From Physcomitrium patens (lineage: Eukaryota > Streptophyta > Bryopsida > Funariales > Funariaceae), in the NCBI RefSeq assembly GCF_000002425.4, contig NC_037260.1, forward strand, positions 12,519,516-12,583,515: DNA of 64,000 nt, given 5' to 3'. Position numbers and translations under genes: made by a program. Positions 49,423 through 62,280 of the stretch are shown here, in pieces. The notes under the pieces are model-generated. The model saw only the letters and a list, made by a program, of their open reading frames with translations. It was not told the origin of the DNA and did not search any database. Position 1 is the first letter of the stretch, and every line of letters begins with the position of its first letter.

Positions 49423-50179
49423 ATGTACAATACAATGACTTTGTGTTTTGATTTGTTTCTTAGTTCATTCTTCTTAATAGAATATATATATGTAAGTTTT
49501 GTATCTATTTACAATATATATATTGAACTTTTAAATAATAAGAAATATTTATAAAATTTTAAAGTATAAATCATTAATATTTGATTCGGAAAGAAGATCA
49601 ATCATTGTATTCAATTAGTAAAACCCATATTAAAACTGTGGTTCTCAAGTTTGTAAAGAAAAATTAAATAGCTTGTAAAGTATCCTTTTAATTTCTTTTA
49701 AGACAAAATTTGTTTGAAATAAATTTAAATAAAAACTAAAAATTAAAAACCATATATCCATATAATCATAAAAATTAATTAGATTTTCTATTTTATTATT
49801 AGATTATAATCTATATATGTATAAAATTTATAAAATAATACATATATATATTAATATAAAAATAATTTATTCAATTTTAATATATCTTTGTAAATGCTTT
49901 TGGATCTTTGTTTTGCAACAAAGAAAAAATAAAGAGATAATACTAAAAAGAAGCAAAACATTCTTTAATGTATTGTGATTTAATAATTGAGTGGTTAGCA
50001 ATAAATCAAGCTAAAAACTTAGTATATTAATGTCCAATGAAATCAAATATAAAAAATGGATATATTACTTAAGTATATAAATTAAGAAATAATTGATAGA
50101 AACATGTTAAATATATATTATCTTCCATAATAAATTTTGAGCAATTTTTTTTGATGCAAATTGGAATTTTAAATTTATT

Positions 50180-50427
50180 TTTATGTACCACATGAATATT
50201 AATATATTTATTATAAGTTTTCTACTTTTATGAAGTTAAATTGGAAGCAATCTACAACTTGGATTATTCGAGTAAAATTTATGTAATTCTTAAGAAGCTT
50301 CTATAAAGTCTTTTTAGTAGCTAGTTTATATAGAAACAAGACTATAGCCATCTTTAATCTTGTTAGTATCTTTTTTATATGTTGGTCTTGGTCTAATGTT
50401 ATTTAATTTCTTTATACTTGGCATTTA

Positions 50428-50464
<37 letters not shown>

Positions 50465-50470
50465 TTTTCT
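50180..50470. repeat. LTR-like dispersed repeat, copy B
   Basis: It shares with copy C the block TTGGAAGCAATCTACAACTT against TTGGAAGCAACATACAACTT, then the AGCTTCTATAAAGT-like segment, and ends in a microsatellite. Confidence 0.5.
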
Positions 50471-50495
50471 TTTCTTTTCTTTTCTTTTCTTTTTT
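50430..50495. repeat. AT then CTTTT microsatellites
   Basis: About 16 AT units followed by about five CTTTT units. Confidence 0.5.
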
Positions 50496-51879
50496 ATATT
50501 TTTTAAAGTAATATATAAATATATTAACTTTTTAGAAATTCGTTCAAATTGATACCATGTATATTATAACAAGATTAATATATGCAATAATAAATTTTGA
50601 TTTTTTTAATAAAGAGGGAATTTAATTTATTTAAAAATAAAAATAAAAAACATGATAGTGCTTTAGAGGTTTTAGATGAACTTTTCTTTTCATTATTTTT
50701 TTATAATAATATTTTATATTTTATATTTTAGGATTTAGGATTTAGGGTTTAGAAATTATTAAGTTTTTATAATTATGTCTAATTTAGTAGAATTAAAGAA
50801 TATCATTGAAAAAGTATTAAAATAAATAAAATATTTATTAGAAATTTTATATAAATATCATTATTTCATATAATCTTTTTTATTATGCCAAAAAATAAAA
50901 TAATATTATATATAATAATCAATATATTTTTCTTTTGAAACCAAAGCAATTACATCTTTGAAATATTAAATCAATAATTCTAATTGATATCACATTTTTT
51001 AATAAATATTTTTTAAATATCTTTTTATTAGTCTTTTTTTTAAAATTCTAAAAGATTAAGTACAACATGAATTTCTAATAGCAAGGCATTTCTTCATATA
51101 AAAAAGCTTTGGAGCTTACATTAAAAGATGTTCAATGGCTTATAATGTCAAAAGTTGTTAAAATACTTAATCAATCTTATGATACGTATTCTAATGCAAG
51201 AACCTAATATCATGAATTATTTAAATAATTTTGACCTTTACCTATTTGAAAACAACTTTGGCTAATTTTTTTAAATATAATTTTTTATAAATATTCTAAT
51301 CTTAAATTCTTATTATTTTATTTTTTTGGTGGTAGACAGCCTAATCTTAAAAATATTTATTAATATCACAAGAAACATAATAATGGGTCAATTTTTTAAA
51401 ACAATTTTGGAGGATAGAGAATAGTCAACAAATTCATTTTAAATGTTTTCATTTGGAGGATTAGTAGATGAAGTACTTAGGTTGTTTTAACCTTCACAAA
51501 GTCAAAATTGAAATGAAAAATCTTTAAAGTTACATATTATTTTGAAAAAATTAGCAAGATGCAAAATTCATGATATAATAATCTAAAAAGAGACCCTTGA
51601 TATTTATGATACTACTAAAAGTTGACACTATATCTAACAGTATTCAAAATATGTTTTTTAAAAGTATTTAAAACGGCTTTAATGATATTTAAATAACCTA
51701 GTATTTTTCTTATATTTGAATTAGACATTATTGATGGCTTAAGGAATCTATTGACTAACTTTGTGCAAAATATGGATTAAAAGTTGTTACTAATACTATC
51801 TTACAAATCTAAGTCTTTATCAACTTATAAAAAATCTTGACCCTAGAAAGAAGGTTCGTGTATTAAATGAAAATTATAT

Positions 51880-52260
51880 TTATATAAATAGAAATTAGCT
51901 AAATTAGGTAAAAATAAGTCAGGTAAATTATATCTTCTTTCAGAGATTTTAAAGAATTATTTTGAATACAAATTAGATTTTTAAATCCTTATAGATATGT
52001 CATGTGGCTATTCAAACTTATCTTACAAGTTTCTTACATTTTAAAAGTTGCATTGGAAGCAACATACAACTTAACCTTTGGACTATAAATCTTTTAACTC
52101 TTATAAAGTTTCTACAAGATTTTCTGGTACTTAGTATATACAATCAAGAATAAAACTATACTATTCATTTTCTTGTATTCTATTATTCATTCAAGTTTCT
52201 CTAGTTTCTTTATATTTGATAATATCCATTGTAGTTTATTTCTATCTTCAATTTATTTAT
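51880..52260. repeat. LTR-like dispersed repeat, copy C
   Basis: Resembles copies A and B; it contains TATGTCATGTGGCTATTCAA, close to TATGCCACCTAGCTATTGAA in copy A. It ends before a TTTA microsatellite (52252-52277). Confidence 0.5.
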
Positions 52261-52669
52261 TTATTTATTTATTTATTACTTTCTCATTTTTCAAGTGATA
52301 TATGATTGTATTGTCTTTTAGAATTTTTTCTAGATTTATGTCTTTAATAGATTTCCAAAAATCTAATCTTATAATTAGATAATTGACTTCAAAAGAAAAC
52401 TTAGTTACTATTTAGACTAGGTTACAACTTATTGCAAAATATATTGATGATTTAAAAAAAATATGTTGAGTAAAATCTTATTAAAAATTTATCTTTTGAT
52501 ACTTTCAATTATTTTTAAAATTTAGTCTTAAAGACCTCAAAATCAATGACTTTTATAATAACATCTTTTTCTCTTTTAATGACACGAGATTATGTTATTT
52601 TCTCAGAGTTATGTCTTGATTTATTTGCTTGACATTTGAAGCTTTAAAAAATTTATTGAAAATAAATCT

Positions 52670-52671
<2 letters not shown>

Positions 52672-52702
<31 letters not shown>
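52672..52702. repeat. Poly-T run of 31 bases
   Basis: Homopolymer; it could be the poly-A tail of a retroposed element on the minus strand, or simple slippage. Length may be unreliable in assembly. Confidence 0.5.
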
Positions 52703-52704
<2 letters not shown>

Positions 52705-52779
52705 TCAAATTATTGTGCTTTTGAGAGGTTATGTTGTGCTTAAATTTATGAAATAAATAAACGTATTTTATAATAGATT

Positions 52780-52819
<40 letters not shown>

Positions 52820-53499
52820 TTAAAGCTATTATGTTTGTTATTTTTATTAGTTAGAAAAAAAAAATATTGACCTACTTAAAGAGACTCTATTAAGAAAAAT
52901 ATTGTAATGTAGGATTTTTGACTTTATGATTTATAATTGTAATTGTTTTTTAATTAAAAAATAATCTATTATTGATTCTATTCAACATCTCATCTTTTTT
53001 CTACAAGGTAAATACATCTATACAAGACATTTGATAAGATTTTTTGTTTATTAAAAAAATATAATATTAATTAAAAATCATAACAAATACATGTTTCAAT
53101 AGACTTGACAACAATTTAAGATACATGCTGATATGTGATACGTAAGGGTCTTGTAATTAATAAATCGTACTTTTAGATGCATCCTTTAAATAAAGACATT
53201 ATTTTTAAATGAACCCATATTGCAAGAGATTCCTTGCTGTAGATTTTATAATTAATCTTGGTTCTTAAAAGAATTTATAATCCTCTATATTTTTGGAGTA
53301 GCAAAAATATTTTCAAAATACTTATGAAAAAAAATCTAAGAATTGAAAATATACATCATTTATAGAGTGCTAAAATAAAATTAGATTATTTGTAAGTTTA
53401 AAAAGCAAAATATACTGTTAAAAACATTTCGTTTGGATAGTTTTAAAAGAACCATATTTATTTTGAAATGCAATCTTTAATTTTTTAATATATAATAAA

Positions 53500-53500
53500 T

Positions 53501-53533
<33 letters not shown>

Positions 53534-53560
53534 GGTTCTATCTTTACTCAATTTTAAGAT

Positions 53561-53600
<40 letters not shown>

Positions 53601-53606
53601 TCTTAT
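53500..53606. repeat. Duplicated AT tract with a self-complementary hairpin
   Basis: TTTTTAATT followed by an AT run occurs twice (about 53499 and 53561). The second copy is followed by its reverse complement AATTAAAATCTT, giving a near-perfect hairpin at about 53556-53606. Confidence 0.5.
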
Positions 53607-53639
53607 TATTTTATCTTTTTATCTTTAATAAGGATTTTA

Positions 53640-55700
53640 TAATAATTTGCATGCTCATGTATAATTTATTGGTTTTTATTCCAAGAAATGATGATGCTAT
53701 TAAGTTATTGATATTTAATTACATCTTAAATAGATATATTAAAAAGATTATCCATCATAATAAAGAAATATGGTACCAATGGGCATTCTTGTTGCACACT
53801 TCTTTTAATTGGAAAATATTTGATAAATAAGTTGTTGATACCAATAAAAAAATTGGTACCTTACAAGAAAATTTTGATTACATGATGAACTAAGGCATTA
53901 AAATCAAAAACATTCAAAGCATAAAATTTAAAATTCTAAGATATTTTATCAAAGACTTTAAAAAAATCAAATTTTAAAGAGAGAATACATTGATTTGAAG
54001 CTTTAAGCCAATTTACGATTTCTTGTGTGATTGATACATTATCTAAGATGAATCTTAAAAGAAGATTGGTTATTTGGTTAAGAAGGTTTATTTTTATGAG
54101 TATTGATTGAACTAATTGTTGGAAGACTTTGGCATATAACTTATAAGAGGTTTTTATTAAGATTATAGGTCTTTAGTTATACAACATGGTTTTTTCTTTT
54201 CTTTTGTGGAGAAAGACCTGATGGCCTTTAATTAAACTTAAAAGAAAACAACAATTAACTAATATCAAATTAATCATTTGAATTTAGTCATTCCTAATGA
54301 TGTCTCAAAAGATCTCAAAGAATTTAATTCTAATAGCATCAAGACTTGGGGCCTTGTCTTTAGCTATTTCATCTAATTTTTTAAAAACATTTGACTAAAT
54401 TAATTAGAAGAGATAATTCAATGTTTTATCCTACCAATGACTTTGCAGGGAATATTGTTTTTTTTTTTTTAAAAGTTAAAAGCTTCTACTGTTTCTATAC
54501 ACTTATGTTGTTTTTTTTAGAAAGGTTTGAGTAGAAATCAAAACAAAATTCTCAATATTTTGGAAATTTTGTTGTAGATTATCCAAGAGATTCTTGAATT
54601 TAGTGATAATAGGTTTAGGATGAAAATTCTTTATGGTTTTAAATAATTCTTTGATTTATTATCTATCACATTAACAATCCTTAAACAAATTGAATTGGTC
54701 TTAAATACTTGTAATATGTATTTGTATATTATGATCTAAAACTTTTGCATGAAGATAGGTATAGGCATCTTGTAATTAATCTTAGAGTTTAGTGTATCAT
54801 CTTATTTTTAAGAATGCTTGTTCTTTACAAAAAGATCTATAAAAACATACAAAAACTCTTATTTAATGGACGAAAAATCTTCTACTACTTTGTTAAGTCC
54901 ATGTTTCTTTTTGATGTTAAAGAACATGAGGATCATTCATTTGAAGATATTTATTGTGTAGTATAAACGTCTTTGTTTAGATTTTTGAAGTTGGAGTGTA
55001 AACTCAACTGGAAGGTAGTCAAATAATACATTATCTCTTCTTATACAATTATCATGGATGTAGTCAATTAATAATGAGATAGCATTGATATAAAATCAAT
55101 CTATTTTGGTGAATACACAAACTGCATTTCTTTTATTGTTCTAAGAGTAATTCAATATATTTTCATATTTGAAGGAGTCCGCAAGAAGAAAGTGAGATTA
55201 AAATTAATTCTAATTAGTCTCCTTGTCTCTGATGAGAAGTCTTCTACAAAAATAGGATTTATTTTTTGCATCTTCAACCATATTCTAACCTCCTCCAAAA
55301 ATATAAGAGGTGCTAGGAGACAGTATATCTACTAAATCTAGCCACACATGGATTTTTTTTCTTGGTATTTATTAGAAGTATAAACTTTGACTATATTCAC
55401 ATAAAAAAAATTTAGAAATGTTATCAAGAGTAATCCAAAAAACTTTGTTGTGCATACAAGAACCAACATTGTGAGTTAAGCATTTGATTGAAGAAAAAAT
55501 GAAGGTACATATTCATCCTACTCCTACGCCATTGTCGACACAACTACATGCAGCTTCAAAAACAATGAAACCAGCATTAGACCAAAGTTTGTGATCCAAT
55601 TTTTGAGTCTTAGAGTCACAAAGTTTCTGTTCTTGAAGAAGGAGAATATCACATTTTGGAGAGATGTTCGAGATGTAACTTCTAAGTTTGAGAATAATAC
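53640..55700 (-). mobile_element. Decayed L1-type LINE
   Basis: The minus strand reads, in element order, an APE-type endonuclease start near 55660 (CDILLLQEQKL, then WSNAGFIVFEAA and GVGVG), later endonuclease blocks down to about 54800, then RT: LDEIAKDKAPSLDAIRIKFF near 54390, RPIILIKTSYKLYAKVFQQL near 54170, ILDNVSITQEIVNWLKASNQ near 54030, and KRSVQQECPLVPYFF near 53790. These correspond to the L1 landmarks in order (endonuclease QE, the KSPGLDG-like block, the SLLNTSYKI-like block, the RGVRQGCPLSP-like block). Stops and frameshifts break it in many places. The YADD region is too decayed to place. It is inactive. Confidence 0.5.
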
Positions 55701-57114
55701 GTAGATGGTTTAATCCACAGAGATATGACTTTCAACTTCATTGATTGATAATGGAGGAAGGTACACACAACTTCTCATCAAGTAATAATTGACGTGTGGG
55801 GGATCTAGTATGTTTCTAGTTGTGAAACCCAGCATGCAATCTCCATTCTGAAAACAAATAATTATGTAAACAGACAAATAGAGAATTTTAAGATTCATTA
55901 TATTGATGAGATTTTGCCGTACTCAAAAGCATTGAATGGCCTACTTTCACCGACAACGCAGATCCGCCAATCAATCACAGAGACATCAACTCGCTCCACA
56001 TTCTCCTCCACAAGAAATCGAAATGCGAAGGTCGCAGATTACGAACTCGCCGTTTTGGTGCCGAACGAGGGAAAACAATATCACTCAATCCATACCACTG
56101 ATTCTTTCACTCCCAAGTTATCCTCTCAAGTTCCTTCGTATCCCAATCATGCGAAAGAGATGTTTTTTTTTGTATTCATACCACTTGAAATATATGAAGG
56201 CACCTTTTAAGAAAAATTTCAATTTTATTTTTATAAAAACAAATACTTAAAAAAAACAAACATTTTCTTCTAAATATAATATTATTAAATTCCATATTAA
56301 AGAATAATATAAATTTTATAATTAAATATTTTATTTTTATTTTATTTTTTTTATTTTAAATTTTATCTATTCAAGTTACTTATACCAATATAATTTTAAA
56401 ACACTGAAATACTTTTATTAAAATTTAGTTAAATTTAGAAAATATTAATCAATTTACAACTAGAATGTTTTAAAATCATATTGGATAATAAATTTTAATA
56501 AAAATATTATAGTAGATTGATGTTCATCTCATATAAATGTAATGTGAATGAAAGTTGTGCACTTATTGCTTCTTCTTTCCTTTGTTGACTATTTGGCCAA
56601 CTTTCCATATTGTAAATATATTTTATTAGATAAGAATATTAATTAAGAACTTAGACTTACAAACTATAATAAATATAGTATATTATGTAATTATCTTTTG
56701 CTATTGGTAATTATTCATTACAATAATTATGTAATTCCATATTAAAGAATAATATGATTTATTTATTTATTTATTTACAAATATAGAGGGCTTAATTCTA
56801 CAAATTCTTAGTTTGAATGGCTTAGTTTGGCATGATAGAGAAAATTCAAAATTCAAAGTTCAAAAATAAAAAATAAAATCTTGATAGAGTATAAATTATA
56901 AATGAATAAATAAAATACTTTTTTTTTATTTATAGAATTCAATTTTATTTTTACTTTAAACAACTCTAATTGTAAAAATTAGTTAAATTTAGAAGAATGT
57001 TATAGTGTTTTAAAATTACATAATTTTAAAACACTCAAATTGTATAATTCAGAAGAATATTTTAAAATTTTGTATTTTCTCATAGATGGCTTAAATTTTT
57101 TTAAAAAAAATAGT

Positions 57115-57150
<36 letters not shown>

Positions 57151-57300
57151 TTGGCTCTATTATTATTCAAGTTGCTCGATGATTCATATTTATATTTCAT
57201 GGTAAAAATTATTATATATATTTTACTATGATATATATATATATATACTTTTATTTTTTTTTATAGTTTTTAATAGTTTTACAAACATTCCATTTATTCC
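55701..57300. other. AT-rich flank with an ordinary-GC island
   Basis: An island at about 55910-56160 has normal GC and overlapping ORFs (55914-56210, 55936-56250) with no recognisable family. The rest is AT-rich with a TA microsatellite at 57117-57148. Confidence 0.5.
57117..57148. repeat. AT dinucleotide microsatellite
   Basis: About 16 AT units at the edge of the AT-rich block. Confidence 0.5.
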
Positions 57301-57911
57301 AAGTAAAGAGAAAAGAAGAAAGAAGAGAAAGTACACCACCGAAGGAGGGAATTGCAAACCAAGACGAGGTGTCGGTGGAGGAGCGACGTGAAGCCCCTCG
57401 GGAGGGACGCGGCCACCCACTTACTCGGGCCCCAGTCCAGGAAAACGAAGAAAAAGGAGAAGCAAGCCGGAATCTGTGTCGACCACGATAGAAACGCAAC
57501 AAGTTTAACCGGAGTACATCTGTACAATATCGTGACGGGAATAGAGATTGGCTCATGTGCTACAGCAGGCACGATCCAGCTTACTAGAGAATCGTGCTTT
57601 GCAACATTATCCCACTCGCCGACGTAGCAGTAGTACCGTAGTAGATGTGACAAACCTGGAGGTGTTGACATGACAGGGCAGCAGAAATGGGGAATGAATC
57701 CTGGCGAGTAGGAGAGCGTAGTGTTGGTTGTGGAGTCTGGCACTAGGCGTGGTGCGATTGCTGCTAGGTTGTGGAGCTACCTCAAACAGGTCGAAGACTG
57801 TGTTTGTTCTCTTTCTTCTCGTGCTCTCTCAAGCGTCATGTGTTAGCGCGCAATGTGAGATCGTCGGTGAAGTAGCACCTGGGGTCGTGGATTCGAATTT
57901 AGCCTGGAGCG
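57301..57911 (+). promoter_or_regulatory. Upstream region of the amino-acid transporter gene
   Basis: Composition switches from AT-rich to normal GC at about 57300. It likely contains the promoter and 5' UTR. ORF 57728-58180 overlaps exon 1 in another frame and is probably a shadow. Confidence 0.5.
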
Positions 57912-60508
57912 ATGCGTGCTTTCGAGGTGATTGGGACGGGTTACAGCAGTTTGGTCAGAGATCGGTCTGCTGTGGAGGAGGAGGAGGGTTTCGAGGCGAA
58001 GGATGCAGGGGCGCTGTTCGTGCTCGAGTCCAAGGGTCTGTGTGCATTCAAACTCTTGGCCTTTCGTGTTTTGTTTTGTTTTGTTTTTCTCTTCGCTGGT
58101 GCTGCGTTACATCTCTTGGCAAGTGCTTCAGGGTCTGCTATTCGATGCCGAATGTTAGGTTTATGGTAGAATTTCAGTGAGCTTATACGGGGAATGTTTG
58201 TCTGTGTTGCCGTAGCATCATTCATGTCTTGCGTCTCTGTGGTGCTGTTTGAGCCCTGATTGATGTTAAGCCCTTGCAAATCAAAACTTTGTCTTGTCGA
58301 CTGTCGCTAGTCCTCATTTCCTGTAGTTCACCGGCCGTCAGTAGCGGTATAGCGTAGGAATCACGGCGTGCGTGGTTGTTGATAATGATAGATTCATATT
58401 TTTGGTGTTTCTATTGCAGGAACATGGTTTCATGCAGGGTATCATTTGACCACAGCTATAGCCGGGCCATCGTTGCTCACGTTGCCGTATGCTTTCCATT
58501 TCTTGGGGTGGGGCCCTGGATTATTCGCGCTCACCATTGCTGGGGCTGTATCAAGTTATGCGTACTGCTTGTTATCCAGGGTGTTGGAACATTATGCCTC
58601 TCAAGGGAAACGGTGCCTTCGGTTTCGAGATCTATCCGACGTTGTGATAGGTTCGTAACTGTTTACCTAGCTCGACCTAAAACGGCGTTTTTCATTGCCA
58701 AAGCAGAGTAAAATTGGTGAATTCTAAATTGCTTCTAAGCATGTATTGGCATGCAATTTAATCTACATAAACTCAGTTTCGAACCAAGTTTCAATGGCAC
58801 TACCTAACAGCACAATCCCGGTCTTATTTTGGGTTAAAGGAACGTAGTTCATGGCTAGATGTGAAGGTTCTGAATGACAAGTTTCCAAATCCTTTGCAGG
58901 GAAACGATGGACGATTTGGTTTGTCATACCCGTGCAGTTTGGAGTATGTTTTGTGACGCTAATCGGAGTTATCTTAACTGGTGGCTATGGTTGCAAGGTG
59001 AGAGGATCGAACTTGTATGCATGCATAGGCGGTTTAAGATCTCAACCGTTAGCAAAGATGATTCAAGAGTAGAGTCACATGTTGTAAAGCTGTTCTTTGT
59101 TTCAAAGCCGTTAACTAGGATACCTTTTTCTCAACTCTAAATATACTAAGATGCTTGGTGTGCGTGCCTTTGCAGCTCATCTATCTGGGACTAGTTCCGG
59201 ATGGCGCAATTCGCTTGTGGGTATTTGTAGCCTTATTTGGTGCAGTGATGATGATTCTTGCACAGCTGCCGTCTTTCCATTCACTGAGACACTTGAGTCT
59301 CTTCTCCCTCTTCTGCTGCTTAGCATACAGCGCATGCGCCGTGATCGGATCTATCATTGCAGGTATCACTCTAATACTTTCAAAAGAGCTGAAGTGGGTA
59401 CAAAACACTAATCAATGCATTGGGTATACCCCTTCTGTGTCAATTAAAACAAAAAAAAGAAAAAAGGAAAGAGCTGAAATGAGTTCATGCATTTCTGGAT
59501 AGAGATTACCAGTTAAATTGATAATGTCAAGTACTCCTTTTCAGGTCATAATCCAAATGTACCCCCGAAAAACTACAGCGTAACAGGTAGTCCTGTTCAG
59601 AAAGTGTTCGGAGTCTTCACAGCTATATCCATCATGGCTGGAGTATATGGTGTGGCTCTTATCCCTGAAATACAGGTAAACTTCATGACGCTGCATTTCT
59701 CCGGGTGTATAATATTCACCAAATTTGCCTATTCTAACAGCTTGTGAACTTGGACCTCTGCAGGCAACAGTGGCGCCTCCTGTAACAGGGAAGATGCAGA
59801 AAGGTATCGCCTTATGCTACACAGTTGTGTTGATCACCTTCTACCCTGTTGCAATCTCTGGCTACTGGGCATTTGGTAACCAAGCATCAGGCAACATCGT
59901 CGACAATCTCGCCCCTGACAAAGGTCCCGATCTCTTGCCGACATGGCTGTTGGGCATCTTAAGTATCGCCATTGTTGCACAGCTTCTCGCCATTGGTTTG
60001 GTAAGCCGTTATCCGCGCGTCATGGATGTTCTCGTTTGATGAATCATTCTCTACCCTTGCACCCTACACTTTTGTGCAATGCAGTCAAAATCTGGTGGTT
60101 TAACTGGTAATCGATTACTGGATGTAGGTGTATTTACAACCCATCTCTGAAGTGCTGGAAAGCAAAACTGGAGATGCAAAACAAGGGAAGTACAGTATCC
60201 GAAATGTAATGCCTCGTCTTGTCTTCCGGTCTCTTTACTTGGCAGTGGTAACGCTCTTGGCGGCGATGCTTCCATTCTTCGGAGACATCATCTCCCTGAT
60301 TGGAGCGTTTGGGTATACGCCGCTTGACTTCGTCCTGCCCATGCTGTTCTACCAGATTGTGTTCCAGCCATCGAGACAGAAACCAATCTTTTGGTTGAAT
60401 TGGACGATTATTATAGTGTTCACGGTCGTTGGGGTGATTGGGTGCATAGCTTCCTTCCGCAGCATCTACATGAATGTGCAAAAGTATCATTTGTTCGGGG
60501 ATGTATGA
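57912..60508 (+). CDS. Amino-acid permease of the AAAP family, GABA/proline transporter type
   Basis: Exons: 57912-58035, 58420-58650, 58900-58997, 59176-59362, 59545-59675, 59764-60000, 60128-60508; all GT-AG with matching phases; 1389 nt, 462 aa, the usual family length. After a short acidic cytosolic N-terminus (RSAVEEEEGFEAKDAGALF) come about ten hydrophobic segments. The first carries the AAAP hallmark HLTTAIAGPSLLTLPYAF, followed by GKRWTIWFVIPVQFGV, GGYGCK, LAQLPSFHSLR, PVTGKMQKGIALCYTV, ISGYWAFGNQASGNI, YLQPISEVLE, RLVFRSLYLAV and PFFGDIISLIGAFGYTPLDF. Members import GABA, proline or related amino acids by proton coupling, mostly at the plasma membrane; the exact substrate cannot be read from sequence. 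Met57912 gives the family-length N-terminus and joins exon 2 in phase as ESKG-TWFH. Confidence 0.5.
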
Positions 60509-61740
60509 AAAAAGGCCCAGGTTCACGCAAGCCAGATGAGAGAGAGAGAGAGAGAGAGATGAGAGATGAGAGAAAGCCATAGTTTAAATCAGCTGGTGAT
60601 CAAACTGCAATTGCAATTGCGAAAGCGTAGATCCGCACAGCTGCAGCCACCTGTTTAGGTTTCGTGAGAAGAGACAAGACCATTTCTTCCTAAAACAGGT
60701 GAAATCGCAGAAGAATCTACACAGCATTATTCCGAAAAGAGCACAAAGTCTTCACTAAAAACGTATTTTTTATTTTTTTTATTTTAGTTCAAATTGGATG
60801 CAGAAAATTTTGGAGAGCAGTTTTAGATAGAATGCATGACTTTTAGACTTATTCTTCATATTCTTGATTAATATTTTTCTAAAACTACCAGATCATCTTT
60901 TCCCTACACTACCAGAAAGTTGTATCTTTTAATGAATTCCATGTCGACCTTCTTTTTGACTTCTCTCCTCTCAAAACATTTTTCTCCTATCCTTTCTTTG
61001 ACTATGAGGTTCCCTAAAGATTTTAAACAAACAAAGAGAAAATAAAATCAAGATAATTCACTATCAAATGTGGGATTCGTAAAGGTGATGTGGTGCAAAC
61101 TTGATATTGATTTTGGGTTATTTTCATAGAACATATCAAGTAATAGAGGGTGGCAAAAAAAGAGGATGTAGAAAAAAAGTGTTTTGTTATATTAAAAGAC
61201 GAGAACCAGGTTGAATATAATTTTGAAAATTGACAGCTGCATGATTAATTTATTTGATTATTTGATTTATGTAGTATAATGATATTAAAAGCTGTGAAAA
61301 TACATTTCATTATTTTGATTTTTATATAGAATGAAAATTTTCAATGATTAAAATTAAATATGTCCTATTACAGTTAACAAGTGACACAATTCACATATTA
61401 AAAGAAATGATTTACAGTCTCTATATGCTTGTTTGTGCAGGAAATGTCTGTCATATCATAAAATTAAGAGTTTTTAATATATGTTATTTTTAAGTAAAAA
61501 GAAATAAAAAAAAAGTCTGTAGTTCATTAGGAACATGCTCTACTCTAATCTTCTTCCAAAAAACATTACAAAGACTTAATGGAAGGAACACATTGTTTCT
61601 AACTTTTAAAACAATTATTGTATTTTTCATTTTCCAAGTAGAATTAATGATCCTTTTCTGTTTTTAGCTATGATACATGGTTTAAAATATCTAAGTTTTG
61701 CTATTCTCTCACCCATACTAGCATTGTTGTCCATCGCTCA
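60509..61740. other. 3' flank of the transporter, then AT-rich DNA
   Basis: It includes a short GA microsatellite at 60539-60560 right after the stop, and the probable 3' UTR. From about 60780 the sequence is AT-rich and no gene was seen. Confidence 0.5.
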
Positions 61741-62280
61741 GTAATATTGCTTGTCAACAGCCACGCAAAAATGACCATCTGCAGCAATCTGCTTTTTTTT
61801 TTTTTTTTTTTTTTTTTTTTTCTGAACTGGGTTTTGGCCAGTGTCGGCGTGGGACGATGGAGCAACAACGGGGGTCGCATCCGCTACAAATCCCACGTAG
61901 ATGGGATCGCAAGACATTCGAAGCAATCACAAATCGCAGCTCCAAGCAAGTTGCAATCACATTCTCCACAAACCTGGTTTACCATGTTTTCTACATATAA
62001 AATCTCTCCACAATTCACACGACATTTGCAACGCTGTTGATGATTGCAGCCACAGAGTAAACTTTTATGTTCTTCACTAACAAGCTAGAGCTGAATCACA
62101 AGTTTTCTGCTGTATAACTCTCGTCGGTAGCGTCATTGTGCCTAACAATTTATGACAGCAAGCAAAGAGTTTTTATTTATAAGTTTCTATCCAGTTTCGG
62201 TGAGAGAATAGCAACAGCCTATCTACTTATTAAGGGAATTGTTAAATCCACCCACCCATCAGTATACACCCCCCACCTTT
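61741..62280. other. Ordinary-GC island around a long poly-T run
   Basis: A T-run (61793-61821) is followed by about 200 bp of normal-GC sequence with short ORFs on both strands and no recognisable family. It could be a retroposed fragment on the minus strand, with the T-run as its poly-A tail; the source gene is unknown. Confidence 0.5.

Larger units (their letters stand above)
49291..53600. other. AT-rich block with LTR-like relics
   Basis: No readable protein. It holds TA microsatellites (49399-49422, 50430-50462, 52785-52816), a CTTTT repeat (50466-50495), a T31 run (52672-52702) and two LTR-like repeats at about 50180-50470 and 51880-52260 in the same orientation, about 1.7 kb apart. 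The two could be the ends of one short non-autonomous element. Confidence 0.5.

Noticed and set aside
55914-56250. Possible gene in the island between LINE and transporter
   Set aside because: Two frames overlap, no motif and no splice partner; could be a gene fragment but cannot be supported.
57728-58180. 150-codon ORF with a possible signal sequence
   Set aside because: It overlaps transporter exon 1 in another frame and runs through its intron; the transporter frame has family support.
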